DNA of 64,000 nt from CAVLDP01 sp963661945 (GCA_963661945.1 CAVLDP010000006.1:1-64000); one strand, 5' to 3'. Positions 27,144 to 35,113 are shown, counted from the first letter of the stretch. Made by a program: numbers and translations. Notes: generated by a model from the letters alone, not told the origin.

Positions 27144-28820
27144 CTATTTCATCAAGTCGGACCCATCAAAGCATTCATTAATTGGTGCCCCAGGTGATAC
27201 CATAGGCCATACCTTGTCGTCCTTCTCAATAACCACATCAATGAGACTAGGCGTATTAAGCTTCATCGCCTCATCAAAAGCTTCCCTGAATTCATCCATA
27301 TTGGTAGCTCGAAATCCCTTAGCTCCCATAGCCTCTGCCAGCTTCACATAATCCACACCATCATCTAAAACTGTTGCAGAGTAATTCTTGTCATAGTAGA
27401 GATCCTGCCATTGACGAACCATACCTAGAACATGGTTATTCATGACAACCTCAATCAGTGGAAGCTCTTGGCGAACTGCCGTTGCAATCTCATTCATGTT
27501 CATACGGAAGCAACCATCACCCGCGATATTAATAACGCGAGTGCCAGGATTACCTACCGCAGCGCCGATTGCAGCTCCCAGGCCATATCCCATGGTGCCA
27601 AGGCCACCGGATGTCAAGAGATGATGTGGCTTCGTGAACTTATAATACTGCGCAGCCCACATCTGATGCTGACCAACCTCGGTCACCATAATCGCATCGC
27701 CCTTGGTCTTCTCGTAGATATACTGAATCGCAGCTGGACCAGTTAAGCCGTCCTTATCATAAACGAGTGGATAGGTCTCCTGCAAGGAAGCCACATGCTC
27801 CATCCATTCCTTATGATTCTGCTTCTCAAGCATAGGATTCAGACGAAGTAGAATCTCACGAATGTCACCGATGATCGCAGCATCTGCCCTGACATTCTTA
27901 TTAATCTCCGCTGGATCCACATCCAGATGAAGAATCTTGGCCTTAGAGGCAAACTTCTTCGGGTTGCCAAGCACACGATCCGAAAATCTCGTGCCAACAG
28001 CAATTAGAAGATCACACTCAGAAACTCCAAGGTTCGAAGCCTTAGTTCCATGCATGCCAAGCATTCCAGTGTAATTATCTTTCGTTCCATCGTAAGCACC
28101 CTTACCCATCAAGGTATCGCAAACTGGTGCATCTACAAGCTCTACAAATTGGCGAAGTTCCTCTGCAGCATCCGAAATCACTGCGCCGCCACCGACAAAT
28201 ACATAAGGCTTCTTTGCATGCTCTATCATCTCTACCGCTGTCGTAAGAGCCTCGTCCGTAATGGTACAGGTGATTGGGGCAATACGAAGAATGTCTTCCT
28301 TGAAATAATTCGTCTTTGCTGCTGTTACATCCTTGGTAATATCCACAAGAACTGGTCCTGGACGACCAGTCTTCGCAATGCGGAAGGCCCTGCGAATCGT
28401 ATCTGCAAGCTTGTCTACATCCTTCACGATGAAATTATGCTTGGTCACTGGCATGGTAATACCAGCAATATCCACCTCCTGGAAGGAATCCTTGCCAAGA
28501 AGAGGTACGGTAACATTACAGGTAATTGCAACCATTGGAACAGAATCCATATAGGCTGTCGCAATACCAGTAACCAGATTCGTTGCACCAGGACCCGATG
28601 TAGCAAAACAAACTCCCACCTTGCCTGTAGCTCTGGCGTAACCATCTGCAGCATGAGAAGCTCCCTGCTCATGGGAAGTCAATACATGCTTAATCTCATC
28701 TCTATGCTTATATAATTCATCATATACATTCAGGATTGCTCCGCCTGGATAACCGAATATGGTATCCACGCCTTGCTCCTTCATGCACTCAATAACAATC
28801 TGTGCTCCTGTTAATTGCAT
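27144..28820 (-). CDS. ilvB: Acetolactate synthase, large (catalytic) subunit
   Basis: A 558-residue thiamine-diphosphate enzyme that condenses pyruvate with pyruvate or 2-oxobutyrate, the first common step to valine, leucine and isoleucine. Seen: GGAILNVYDELYK, the catalytic-glutamate region TSHEQGASHAADGYARATG, FAD-region SDRVLGNPKKF, and the ThDP motif GDGCFRMNMNEIATA ending NNHVLGMVRQWQ. No small regulatory subunit (ilvN) is next to it, so feedback control by valine would need a distant ilvN. Third gene of the leuB operon. Confidence 0.96.
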   Translation of the reverse strand: MQLTGAQIVIECMKEQGVDTIFGYPGGAILNVYDELYKHRDEIKHVLTSHEQGASHAADGYARATGKVGVCFATSGPGATNLVTGIATAYMDSVPMVAITCNVTVPLLGKDSFQEVDIAGITMPVTKHNFIVKDVDKLADTIRRAFRIAKTGRPGPVLVDITKDVTAAKTNYFKEDILRIAPITCTITDEALTTAVEMIEHAKKPYVFVGGGAVISDAAEELRQFVELVDAPVCDTLMGKGAYDGTKDNYTGMLGMHGTKASNLGVSECDLLIAVGTRFSDRVLGNPKKFASKAKILHLDVDPAEINKNVRADAAIIGDIREILLRLNPMLEKQNHKEWMEHVASLQETYPLVYDKDGLTGPAAIQYIYEKTKGDAIMVTEVGQHQMWAAQYYKFTKPHHLLTSGGLGTMGYGLGAAIGAAVGNPGTRVINIAGDGCFRMNMNEIATAVRQELPLIEVVMNNHVLGMVRQWQDLYYDKNYSATVLDDGVDYVKLAEAMGAKGFRATNMDEFREAFDEAMKLNTPSLIDVVIEKDDKVWPMVSPGAPINECFDGSDLMK

Positions 28821-28848
28821 CTTTTTTCTTTCCTTTTTCCTATAATAT

Positions 28849-30522
28849 CTACTGCTGACCTGGAATCTCTAAGATTGCGCCGCGATTACCAGATGTAACC
28901 ATGGAAGCATATCTCTTCAGATAACCTGTCGTAACCTTTGGTTCTCTAGGAGACCATGCTGCCTTACGTCGTGCAAGCTCCTCATCAGAGACCTTGAGCT
29001 CTATGCTAAGGCCCGGAATATCAATAGAAATGATATCCCCCTCCTCTACAAGGGCAATTGGGCCACCAACAGCTGCCTCTGGAGACACATGTCCAATCGA
29101 CGCACCTCGAGACGCACCAGAGAATCTACCATCTGTAATCAGAGCGACTGACGAACCAAGTCCCATTCCTGCAATAGCTGAGGTAGGATTCAGCATCTCC
29201 CTCATACCAGGTCCGCCCTTCGGTCCCTCATAACGAATGACAACCACATCACCAGCGACAATCTTGCCGCTCTTAATAGCGCTAATTGCATCCTCTTCGC
29301 AATCGAATACTCTGGCTGGTCCTTCGTGTACCATCATCTCTTCTACAACAGCTGATCTCTTCACAACAGATCCATCTGGTGCCAGATTACCCTTCAATAC
29401 AGCAAGTCCGCCCGTCGTAGAATATGGATTATCAACTGGACGAATTACATCTGGATTACGATTAATCGCACCAGCAATATTCTCACCGACAGTCTTGCCG
29501 GTTACTGTCATACAATCTGTATTCAGAAGGCCAATATCAGCAAGTTCCTTCATCACTGCATAGACACCGCCTGCTTCGTTCAAGTCCTCCATATAAGTAG
29601 GGCCAGCTGGTGCCAGATGACATAGGTTCGGTGTCTTCTCACTGATTGGGTTTGCAAATGAGATATCGAAATCAAAACCAATCTCATGAGCAATCGCTGG
29701 TAAATGAAGCATCGAATTCGTAGAGCATCCAAGTGCCATATCAACAGTAAGCGCATTCATAATTGCCTCTTTTGTCATGATATCTCTTGGACGAATATTC
29801 TTATTAAACATATCCATAACCGCATAGCCTGCTCTCTTGGCCAGGCGGATTCGCTCAGAATATACAGCAGGAATCGTTCCGTTACCACCAAGTCCCATAC
29901 CAAGGGCCTCTGTCAGGCAGTTCATGGAATTTGCTGTATACATACCAGAACATGAACCGCAGGTTGGGCACACATTCTCTTCGTAATTTCGAACATCATC
30001 TTCTGTCATGGTTCCAGCTGCATGTGCACCAACTGCCTCAAACATAGATGACAGAGATCTCTTCTGTCCACCAACGTGACCCGCAAGCATTGGACCACCA
30101 GATACAAATACGGTTGGCACATTTATTCTGGCTGCAGCCATAAGAAGTCCTGGTACATTCTTGTCACAGTTTGGCACCATAACAAGAGCATCAAACTGAT
30201 GGGCGATTGCCATACACTCAGTAGAATCTGCAATCAAATCTCTCGTAACAAGGGAATACTTCATACCGATATGGCCCATGGCAATACCGTCGCAGACAGC
30301 AATTGCTGGAAATACAACCGGAGTTCCACCAGCTTCCGCTACACCAAGCTTCACTGCATCGACAATCTTATCGATATTCATGTGACCTGGAACAATCTCA
30401 TTATAAGAACTAACAATACCGACGATTGGCTTTCTCTGTTCTTCCTGTGTCATACCAAGTGCATTCAGTAAGCTTCGTGCTGGAGCCTGCTGCATGCCTG
30501 ATTTCATATTATCGCTTTGCAT
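28849..30522 (-). CDS. ilvD: Dihydroxy-acid dehydratase
   Basis: A 557-residue iron-sulfur enzyme that dehydrates 2,3-dihydroxy-isovalerate and its homologue to the 2-keto acids. Cluster cysteines lie in VPNCDKNVPGLLMAA and CPTCGSCSGMYTANSMN, with the first in FPAIAVCDGIAMGH. The C-terminal RFSGASRGASIGHVSPEAA is typical. Twelve bases after leuB and 28 before ilvB. Confidence 0.97.
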   Translation of the reverse strand: MQSDNMKSGMQQAPARSLLNALGMTQEEQRKPIVGIVSSYNEIVPGHMNIDKIVDAVKLGVAEAGGTPVVFPAIAVCDGIAMGHIGMKYSLVTRDLIADSTECMAIAHQFDALVMVPNCDKNVPGLLMAAARINVPTVFVSGGPMLAGHVGGQKRSLSSMFEAVGAHAAGTMTEDDVRNYEENVCPTCGSCSGMYTANSMNCLTEALGMGLGGNGTIPAVYSERIRLAKRAGYAVMDMFNKNIRPRDIMTKEAIMNALTVDMALGCSTNSMLHLPAIAHEIGFDFDISFANPISEKTPNLCHLAPAGPTYMEDLNEAGGVYAVMKELADIGLLNTDCMTVTGKTVGENIAGAINRNPDVIRPVDNPYSTTGGLAVLKGNLAPDGSVVKRSAVVEEMMVHEGPARVFDCEEDAISAIKSGKIVAGDVVVIRYEGPKGGPGMREMLNPTSAIAGMGLGSSVALITDGRFSGASRGASIGHVSPEAAVGGPIALVEEGDIISIDIPGLSIELKVSDEELARRKAAWSPREPKVTTGYLKRYASMVTSGNRGAILEIPGQQ

Positions 30523-30534
30523 ATTTCATCCCCC

Positions 30535-31635
30535 TTAGATTCTCTCAGCAATCAAATCGCCCATCTTAGCAGTGCCAACCTGAGTAATTCCATCGGTTGA
30601 CTCACCTGCCTGTGGCATAATATCAATCGTACGATATCCTTCTTCTAGGACCTTCTTCACTGCGCCTTCAATTGCATCCGCTTCCTGGTCCAAATCAAAG
30701 CTATATCGAAGCATCATAGCTGCAGACAGAATTGTCGCAATTGGATTTGCAATGCCCTGTCCTGCAATATCCGGAGCCGATCCACCACTTGGCTCATAGA
30801 GGCCGAACTTGGTCTCATTAAGCGATGCAGAAGAAAGCATTCCAATCGAACCTGTCACCATACTTGCTTCATCTGATAAGATATCGCCAAACATATTCTC
30901 CGTCAGAACTACATCGAACTGTCCCGGATTCTTCACAAGCTGCATAGCACAGTTGTCTACAAGCATATGCTCATAAGAGACCTCTGGATAGGACTCAGCC
31001 ACTTCCTCGACTACCTTTCGCCAGAGTCTGGACGAATCAAGTACGTTGGCCTTATCCACAGAAGTAACCTTCTTACGGCGCTTCATAGCAATATCAAATG
31101 CTCGAATCGCGATACGACGGATTTCTTCTTCATTGTAAGTAAGTGTATCCGTCGCGGTAAGCAGACCATCCACTTCTTCCGTACGACGTTCTCCAAAATA
31201 GAGACCACCTGTCAGTTCGCGCATAATCATAATATCGAAACCATCTCCGATAATCTCATCGCGAAGCGGACAAGCCGCCTTTAACTCCTTGTAGAGATAA
31301 GCTGGTCTTAAATTTGCAAATAAATTCAGGGATTTACGAAGCTTCAGAAGTCCAGCCTCTGGTCTCTTCTCTGGTGGTAACTTATACCACGGAGAAGTAG
31401 CTGTATTACCTCCGATTGATCCCATAAGAACGGCATCTGATGCGAGCGCATCTGAAATAGCCTGATCCGTCAGAGGTTCTCCTGTAGCATCAATAGAACA
31501 GCCTCCCATAAGAATGGCTGTGTAGTCGAATTCATGCCCATACTTAGTACCTACTGCATCAAGTACCTTCTGAGCTTCAGCGACAACTTCTGGTCCAATA
31601 CCATCGCCACTGATGACACCAATATTAAATTTCAT
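30535..31635 (-). CDS. leuB: 3-isopropylmalate dehydrogenase
   Basis: A 366-residue NAD-dependent decarboxylating dehydrogenase of leucine synthesis. GVISGDGIGPEVVAEA, LRKSLNLFANLRPA, RELTGGLYFGERR, DKANVLDSSRLWR and NMFGDILSDEASM are the family landmarks. First gene of the five-gene operon; leuACD are not adjacent. The start is supported by a purine-rich GGAAGGAAAG upstream. Confidence 0.96.
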   Translation of the reverse strand: MKFNIGVISGDGIGPEVVAEAQKVLDAVGTKYGHEFDYTAILMGGCSIDATGEPLTDQAISDALASDAVLMGSIGGNTATSPWYKLPPEKRPEAGLLKLRKSLNLFANLRPAYLYKELKAACPLRDEIIGDGFDIMIMRELTGGLYFGERRTEEVDGLLTATDTLTYNEEEIRRIAIRAFDIAMKRRKKVTSVDKANVLDSSRLWRKVVEEVAESYPEVSYEHMLVDNCAMQLVKNPGQFDVVLTENMFGDILSDEASMVTGSIGMLSSASLNETKFGLYEPSGGSAPDIAGQGIANPIATILSAAMMLRYSFDLDQEADAIEGAVKKVLEEGYRTIDIMPQAGESTDGITQVGTAKMGDLIAERI

Positions 31636-31652
31636 CTTCTTTCTTTCCTTCC

Positions 31653-31672
31653 TAAGGATACGAATATCCTTA
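31653..31672 (-). promoter_or_regulatory. UUCG hairpin in the leuB operon leader
   Basis: On the minus strand TAAGGATA, loop TTCG, TATCCTTA: a perfect 8-bp stem with a very stable tetraloop, about ten bases after the predicted transcription start and just before the ribosome site. No T-box or leader peptide is evident in the ~47-base leader. Confidence 0.6.
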
Positions 31673-31688
31673 TAAAACTATCTAGTCT

Positions 31689-31717
31689 ATCATAGCCCAC
31701 CTTATTCTTCATTTCAA
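31689..31717 (-). promoter_or_regulatory. Sigma-A promoter of the leuB-ilvD-ilvB-serC-serA operon
   Basis: On the minus strand TTGAAA (31712-31717), exactly 17 bases, TATGAT (31689-31694). The -35 overlaps the stop codon of the HAD phosphatase gene. Confidence 0.7.
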
Positions 31718-32532
31718 TGTAAGAATAGGCCAAGTTTCTCACAAGCATTGTAGATTCCATTGTGAAAAATATCATCCGTTACAAGATCCGCAATGTCCTT
31801 AATTTCATCTCTGGCATTGCCCATAGCGACACCAGTTCCAGCGAATCGAATCATCTCCGCATCATTAGGTCCATCCCCAAAAGCAATAGCATCCTCTCTC
31901 TCAAGTCCCAGATATTCAAGAATAGCTGCCATACCGGTATCCTTGTCCACGCCACGCTTCGTAATCTCACCGCTGTAGGGATCTGGTCCGCCAAAGCTCG
32001 ACTGCTCTACACGAAAATAATCGCCTAGCTCATCCTGAATCTCATCCACAGTCTCATCTATGAAGTTGTAGAACAGCTTGTAGACATTCCTTCTCCCGTG
32101 AAGACTGTCCACCTTCTCAAAGAGCTTCATATTGCCATCTGTCACATCCTTCGATGCGCCAAGCCTTACAAAGCGATCTCTTGTCTTATCCCAGCCTTCG
32201 CTTGTACAAAGTGAACCATCCTCAGATTGAAGGCCGAAGCTGCAATGCTTTGGCTCCATCAGATCAAGAAAAGCTTCCACCTTGTCCAGATCCATGAAGC
32301 TCTGAAATATAATCTCATCTCCTATACTGGCCTCAGCGCCCGCAACAGATACCACGCCATCAAAGCCAAGTGACCTGATGCTTGGCCAAATCTGTGACCT
32401 GGTTCTACCTGTGCATAGGAATATCTTATGTCCCGCCTTCTTGAGAAGCGTAAGCGCTTCAACGGTCGAATCCGCCACGACTCCATTTCGATCCAAAAGG
32501 GTTCCATCAATATCGAAAAATATAGCCTTCAT
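31714..32532 (-). CDS. Cof-type HAD-superfamily phosphatase
   Basis: A 272-residue hydrolase of the HAD IIB (Cof) group, acting on sugar phosphates or nucleotide-type phosphoesters. Motif I FFDIDGTLLDRNG, motif II FLCTGRT, motif III lysine in EITKRGVDKDTGM, and motif IV AFGDGPNDAEMIRFAGTGVAMGNA are all present with a C2-type cap between. Substrate cannot be told from sequence. It has its own promoter 50-80 bases upstream. Confidence 0.92.
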   Translation of the reverse strand: MKAIFFDIDGTLLDRNGVVADSTVEALTLLKKAGHKIFLCTGRTRSQIWPSIRSLGFDGVVSVAGAEASIGDEIIFQSFMDLDKVEAFLDLMEPKHCSFGLQSEDGSLCTSEGWDKTRDRFVRLGASKDVTDGNMKLFEKVDSLHGRRNVYKLFYNFIDETVDEIQDELGDYFRVEQSSFGGPDPYSGEITKRGVDKDTGMAAILEYLGLEREDAIAFGDGPNDAEMIRFAGTGVAMGNARDEIKDIADLVTDDIFHNGIYNACEKLGLFLH

Positions 32533-32584
32533 TTCTCCTCTACTGTAGCCTCCCTATGATTGTAGAAAATTTCACAATGTCAAA

Positions 32585-32613
32585 ATTATACAAGAAAGTA
32601 GACATATTTTCAA
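32585..32613 (-). promoter_or_regulatory. Sigma-A promoter of the HAD phosphatase gene
   Basis: On the minus strand TTGAAA (32608-32613), 17 bases, TATAAT (32585-32590); leader about 45 bases. Confidence 0.7.
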
Positions 32614-32653
32614 TAGTGGTAAGAATTGCATAAGAGGCAAAATTGGCATAAAA

Positions 32654-32677
32654 ATAGACCAGCCAAAGCTGGTCTAT
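32654..32677 (-). terminator. Terminator of the 92-residue sigma-28-linked gene
   Basis: ATAGACCAGC (32654-32663) pairs perfectly with GCTGGTCTAT (32668-32677); the minus strand continues with TTTTATG. It lies 28 bases beyond the stop at 32706. Confidence 0.85.
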
Positions 32678-32705
32678 CATCACTTCTCGAAAAAGCAAAA
32701 AAGTA

Positions 32706-32984
32706 TTAAATATAATTCATAAGCAGTCTCTTCTGCTGACGCATATCCATGGAATCAATCGAGCGTCTCGCCTTGGAATAGAGGTTACGATTAATAGAAA
32801 TCGTAAGAATCTCATCTGCATGATAGGTTCCACGAAGAAAGATTGGAATTCGCTTCGAACTCATCGTATAAGGAATAGAATCTGATAGAAGCTGCTTGCA
32901 GGCTAGTCGGCTCGCTGTCCGATTATAGCTGCGGCAAAGAACCACATCCTTATCCACATGAGTATCCAGCTTCACTCGCTTCAT
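32706..32984 (-). CDS. Unrecognised 92-residue basic protein, sigma-28 promoter
   Basis: The product begins MKRVKLDTHVDKDVVLCRSY and is basic throughout, with two cysteines (residues ~17 and 29) and a final NRNLYSKARRSIDSMDMRQQ region likely helical. GGAGGG lies three to five bases before the ATG. It has its own terminator (32654-32677) and an upstream sigma-28 promoter (33023-33049), making it a single-gene unit of the motility regulon. I do not recognise a family. Candidates are a flagellar or chemotaxis accessory factor; nothing in the sequence decides this. The region 32533-32705 otherwise holds only the terminator and the HAD promoter. Confidence 0.75.
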   Translation of the reverse strand: MKRVKLDTHVDKDVVLCRSYNRTASRLACKQLLSDSIPYTMSSKRIPIFLRGTYHADEILTISINRNLYSKARRSIDSMDMRQQKRLLMNYI

Positions 32985-33022
32985 AAACCCTCCATCTTAT
33001 GCATTAATAACCCTCACATTAT

Positions 33023-33049
33023 ATATCGGTCAAAGTCGCATAAAATTAA
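33023..33049 (-). promoter_or_regulatory. Sigma-28 (SigD/FliA-type) promoter of the 92-residue gene
   Basis: On the minus strand CTTAA (-35, TTAA at 33046-33049), 15 bases, ACCGATAT (33023-33030), against the consensus TAAA-N15-GCCGATAT. The sequence CCGATATATAA is identical to that in the 36975 promoter. Confidence 0.65.
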
Positions 33050-33067
33050 GGCCTTATGCCAGAAAAA

Positions 33068-33739
33068 TTAGAGTGATGAAAGGCAATAAACTGCATCTCT
33101 TGGCAGAATCAATTCGCCATGTTCCGAAAGCTGCAGCATACCCGGATTATCCATATAAATGCTGGATGAATATTCCGCCATGATAAATGCCAGACCAGCA
33201 AGCTCTCTTCGAGTCATGCTGACACTTAGTGCCAGATAATACGAATCATGATATTTGTAAAGGCAGGAATCGCAGGAATAAATTGGTGCAATCTTCTTTG
33301 ACAAGAGAATAGCCTCCTCCATAGAAGAAAATACTGCCCAGAAATCTGTATCAAGAACGGCATCTACATCCTCGTCTGTTACATCGGTCGTCTTCTCTGA
33401 CGAAGTCTCAAGTTCCTTCTTCTTGGTCTCAAGAGATTCTGTAAATGATTTCATCTTCTCACCAAGCTCCGATAACATGCCGCGGATCGCTGTCTCTCTA
33501 TCATCGCTAATCATGAGTTGGATATCGCCATCCGGCAGAATAGAAAGCTGTACATTCAGTGCCTCTCCATTCGTATCAAAATCCACCTCGTACTTCGCCT
33601 GCTGTAATATATATCGTAGGAATGTCTCAGCCTTAGCACGATCATCCATGAGATCATCAATATGCATTCCCTGCTCATCCAGCTCTTCCTGGCTGATATA
33701 GCATTTGATAGACTTGTCATTAATCTTCTTGAATCGCAT
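33068..33739 (-). CDS. mecA: MecA-like adaptor protein (ClpC adaptor / competence regulator family)
   Basis: A ~223-residue adaptor. The N-terminal target-binding domain begins MRFKKINDKSIKCYISQEEL, with GMHIDDLMDD and AETFLRYILQQAKYEVDF characteristic of MecA. A low-complexity linker (KKELETSSEKTTDVTDEDVDA) leads to the C-terminal ClpC-binding domain (FSSMEEAILLSKKI ... YSCDSCLYKYHDSYYLAL). In Bacillus, MecA hands ComK and other clients to ClpCP; clients here are unknown. The start at 33739 is decided by GGAGGTGA six bases upstream; an upstream ATG is part of that site. Its promoter spacer holds a palindrome. Confidence 0.87.
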   Translation of the reverse strand: MRFKKINDKSIKCYISQEELDEQGMHIDDLMDDRAKAETFLRYILQQAKYEVDFDTNGEALNVQLSILPDGDIQLMISDDRETAIRGMLSELGEKMKSFTESLETKKKELETSSEKTTDVTDEDVDAVLDTDFWAVFSSMEEAILLSKKIAPIYSCDSCLYKYHDSYYLALSVSMTRRELAGLAFIMAEYSSSIYMDNPGMLQLSEHGELILPRDAVYCLSSL

Positions 33740-33773
33740 AAGGCTCACCTCCATTTCATGTATCTTTTCTAGA

Positions 33774-33802
33774 ATTATAATTCATTTACTAATGAATAGC
33801 AA
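33774..33802 (-). promoter_or_regulatory. mecA promoter with a palindrome filling its spacer
   Basis: On the minus strand TTGCTA (33797-33802), 17 bases, TATAAT (33774-33779). The spacer is occupied by the inverted repeat ATTCATT-TACT-AATGAAT (33780-33797), a likely repressor site. Confidence 0.55.
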
Positions 33803-33807
33803 AGAAA

Positions 33808-33829
33808 AAGCCTGGTAGAAACCAGGCTT
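33808..33829 (-). terminator. Terminator of tRNA-Leu
   Basis: AAGCCTGG (33808-33815), loop of six, CCAGGCTT (33822-33829); the minus strand continues TTTCTTTG. Confidence 0.85.
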
Positions 33830-33836
33830 CTTGTCA

Positions 33837-33920
33837 TGCAGGAAAAGGGACTTGAACCCTCACGATGTTGCCACCGTCAGATTTTGAGTCTGATGCGTCT
33901 GCCAATTCCGCCATTCCTGC
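33837..33920 (-). tRNA. tRNA-Leu (anticodon CAA)
   Basis: The minus strand folds as a class II tRNA: acceptor GCAGGAA/TTCCTGC, D-arm with GGCGGAATTGGCAGACGC, anticodon stem TCAGA/TCTGA with loop CTCAAAA (anticodon CAA), a long variable arm (CGGTGGCAACATCG) and a T-arm with GGGTTCAAGTCCC. CCA is not encoded; it must be added by the CCA enzyme. Confidence 0.97.
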
Positions 33921-33999
33921 ATTTGTCAGTCTAAAACCGACGAAAGTTATATTAACATAAGCAGATTTGAAATGCAATGAATTTTCCTACCGGAAATGA

Positions 34000-34005
34000 T
34001 ATAAT
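34000..34005 (+). promoter_or_regulatory. Extended -10 promoter of the lytic transglycosylase gene
   Basis: TGATATAAT gives a TATAAT at 34000-34005 with the TG extension; no good -35 is seen at 17 bases. Transcription would start about 13-15 bases before the GGAGG site. Confidence 0.5.
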
Positions 34006-34024
34006 GGATAGCGGAGGAATACTC

Positions 34025-34828
34025 ATGCAAATTCGAATTGTAACAGACCAGACTACTGGTGCAGTATCCTATATAGACACCATCGAAGGAACAAGTGAAT
34101 CTAACTTCTCAGATAGCCTAAACAGCGCTACAGCCGAAGTAACAGATTCCAATTCCACAACTAGCACATCTACCTTATCTACGACAGCACTTGATCCTAT
34201 TTTTGAGGAAGCTGCCAGCACCTACAATATAGATGTTAATCTCCTACGAGCTGTCGCCAAGCAGGAATCTGGCTTCGATACCAATGCCGTCTCCAGTTCT
34301 GGAGCCATGGGAATCATGCAGCTTATGCCACAGACAGCGGAATCTCTCGGCTGTCAGGATGCCTACGACCCTTATCAGAACATCATGGCAGGAGCCAAAT
34401 ATTTAAGCGAGCTGATGTCCCGCTACAATAATGACACATCACTAGCTCTTGCAGCCTACAATGCAGGTTCTGGAAATGTAGATAAATATGGTGGCATCCC
34501 ACCATTTACAGAAACAGAGAATTACGTCTCAAATGTACTGTCCATGTATGAAGAAGGCGTTTCCATACCAGTTGATAAAGCCACTGCTGCAATCGACAAT
34601 ATGACCGAATCCGAAGTTGAAAATCAGCTTAACCAATTACTGGCGGAATTCAATCAACACGAGACCTATAACGAATTCCAGGCAGCTCTGCAGGAACACA
34701 TGCAGCAGACCCTTGCAGGAGGATCCGCTAATCTATCCGATTCGCAGAATGCTTATATGCAGCTACTAGCCGATAGTCGTGCCAGCATACAAGCAGTCAT
34801 TCAAAGTCGCACACAGGAAGACATATAA
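34025..34828 (+). CDS. Lytic transglycosylase (SLT domain) protein
   Basis: A 267-residue protein. Residues ~60-180 form a soluble-lytic-transglycosylase domain with catalytic Glu in AVAKQESGFDTNAVSSSGAMG, then MQLMPQTAESLG and LALAAYNAGSGNVDKYGG, the standard motifs. It cleaves peptidoglycan glycan strands to anhydro-muropeptides. No signal peptide is visible: the N-terminal ~58 residues are Ser/Thr/Asn-rich, as in phage- or flagellum-associated wall enzymes exported by other routes. The C-terminal ~80 residues are Gln-rich and probably helical. The start is set by GGAGG seven bases upstream of 34025; earlier ATGs lie in the promoter. Flanked by tRNA genes. Confidence 0.85.
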   Translation: MQIRIVTDQTTGAVSYIDTIEGTSESNFSDSLNSATAEVTDSNSTTSTSTLSTTALDPIFEEAASTYNIDVNLLRAVAKQESGFDTNAVSSSGAMGIMQLMPQTAESLGCQDAYDPYQNIMAGAKYLSELMSRYNNDTSLALAAYNAGSGNVDKYGGIPPFTETENYVSNVLSMYEEGVSIPVDKATAAIDNMTESEVENQLNQLLAEFNQHETYNEFQAALQEHMQQTLAGGSANLSDSQNAYMQLLADSRASIQAVIQSRTQEDI

Positions 34829-34845
34829 TTTCTTATATTTCTGTC

Positions 34846-34874
34846 TTGACTTGATCTAGGTCTTATAGTATATT
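34846..34874 (+). promoter_or_regulatory. Promoter of tRNA-Thr
   Basis: TTGACT (34846-34851), 17 bases, TATATT (34869-34874), ending about 22 bases before the mature tRNA. Confidence 0.65.
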
Positions 34875-34896
34875 TATCAAGTCGGTTGAACGACAG

Positions 34897-34969
34897 GCTG
34901 ACGTGGCACAGGTGGTAGCGCACCTCATTGGTAGTGAGGAGGTCACGGGTTCGACTCCCGTCGTTAGCT
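34897..34969 (+). tRNA. tRNA-Thr (anticodon GGT)
   Basis: Acceptor GCTGACG/CGTTAGC, D-arm with GGTGGTAGCGC, anticodon stem CCTCA/TGAGG with loop TTGGTAG (anticodon GGT), T-arm CGGGTTCGACTCCCG. CCA is not encoded. Confidence 0.95.
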
Positions 34970-34975
34970 TAGAGA

Positions 34976-35007
34976 AGAGCTGTAGCATTGCTACAGCTCT
35001 TTTTTTG
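34976..35007 (+). terminator. Terminator of tRNA-Thr
   Basis: AGAGCTGTAGC (34976-34986), loop ATT, GCTACAGCTCT (34990-35000), then a run of T. A textbook intrinsic terminator. Confidence 0.93.
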
Positions 35008-35053
35008 TGCATGATTTTCCTGGGAAACAGTCCAAGCAGAAGATCATGCAAGA

Positions 35054-35108
35054 GTTCAGACACCTGTTCGCGCACCTGTTCAGACACCCGTTTGCACACT
35101 CGTTCACG
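35054..35108. repeat. Degenerate 12-bp tandem repeat, about 4.6 copies
   Basis: Units GTTCAGACACCT, GTTCGCGCACCT, GTTCAGACACCC, GTTTGCACACTC and a partial GTTCACG run head to tail from 35054 to 35108. It lies between the tRNA-Thr terminator and the converging efp-linked gene, in otherwise gene-free sequence (35008-35110). No real gene spans it. Confidence 0.75.
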
Positions 35109-35113
35109 TAAAA

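Noticed and set aside
28050..28715. A 221-codon plus-strand frame
   Set aside because: Antisense to ilvB; product is Cys/His-rich without motifs, and no ribosome site is seen.
31636..31688. T-box leader for the leuB operon
   Set aside because: Too short, and neither a specifier loop nor the conserved T-box sequence is visible.
33921..33976. Sigma-28 promoter before the transglycosylase (CTAAAACCGACGAAAG)
   Set aside because: TAAA and CCGA are nearly adjacent, not 15 bases apart; the extended -10 at 34000 explains transcription better.
34863..35099. A 78-codon minus-strand frame with VSEQVREQ repeats
   Set aside because: It spans tRNA-Thr, its terminator and the 12-bp tandem repeat in antisense; the repeats explain its regular look.
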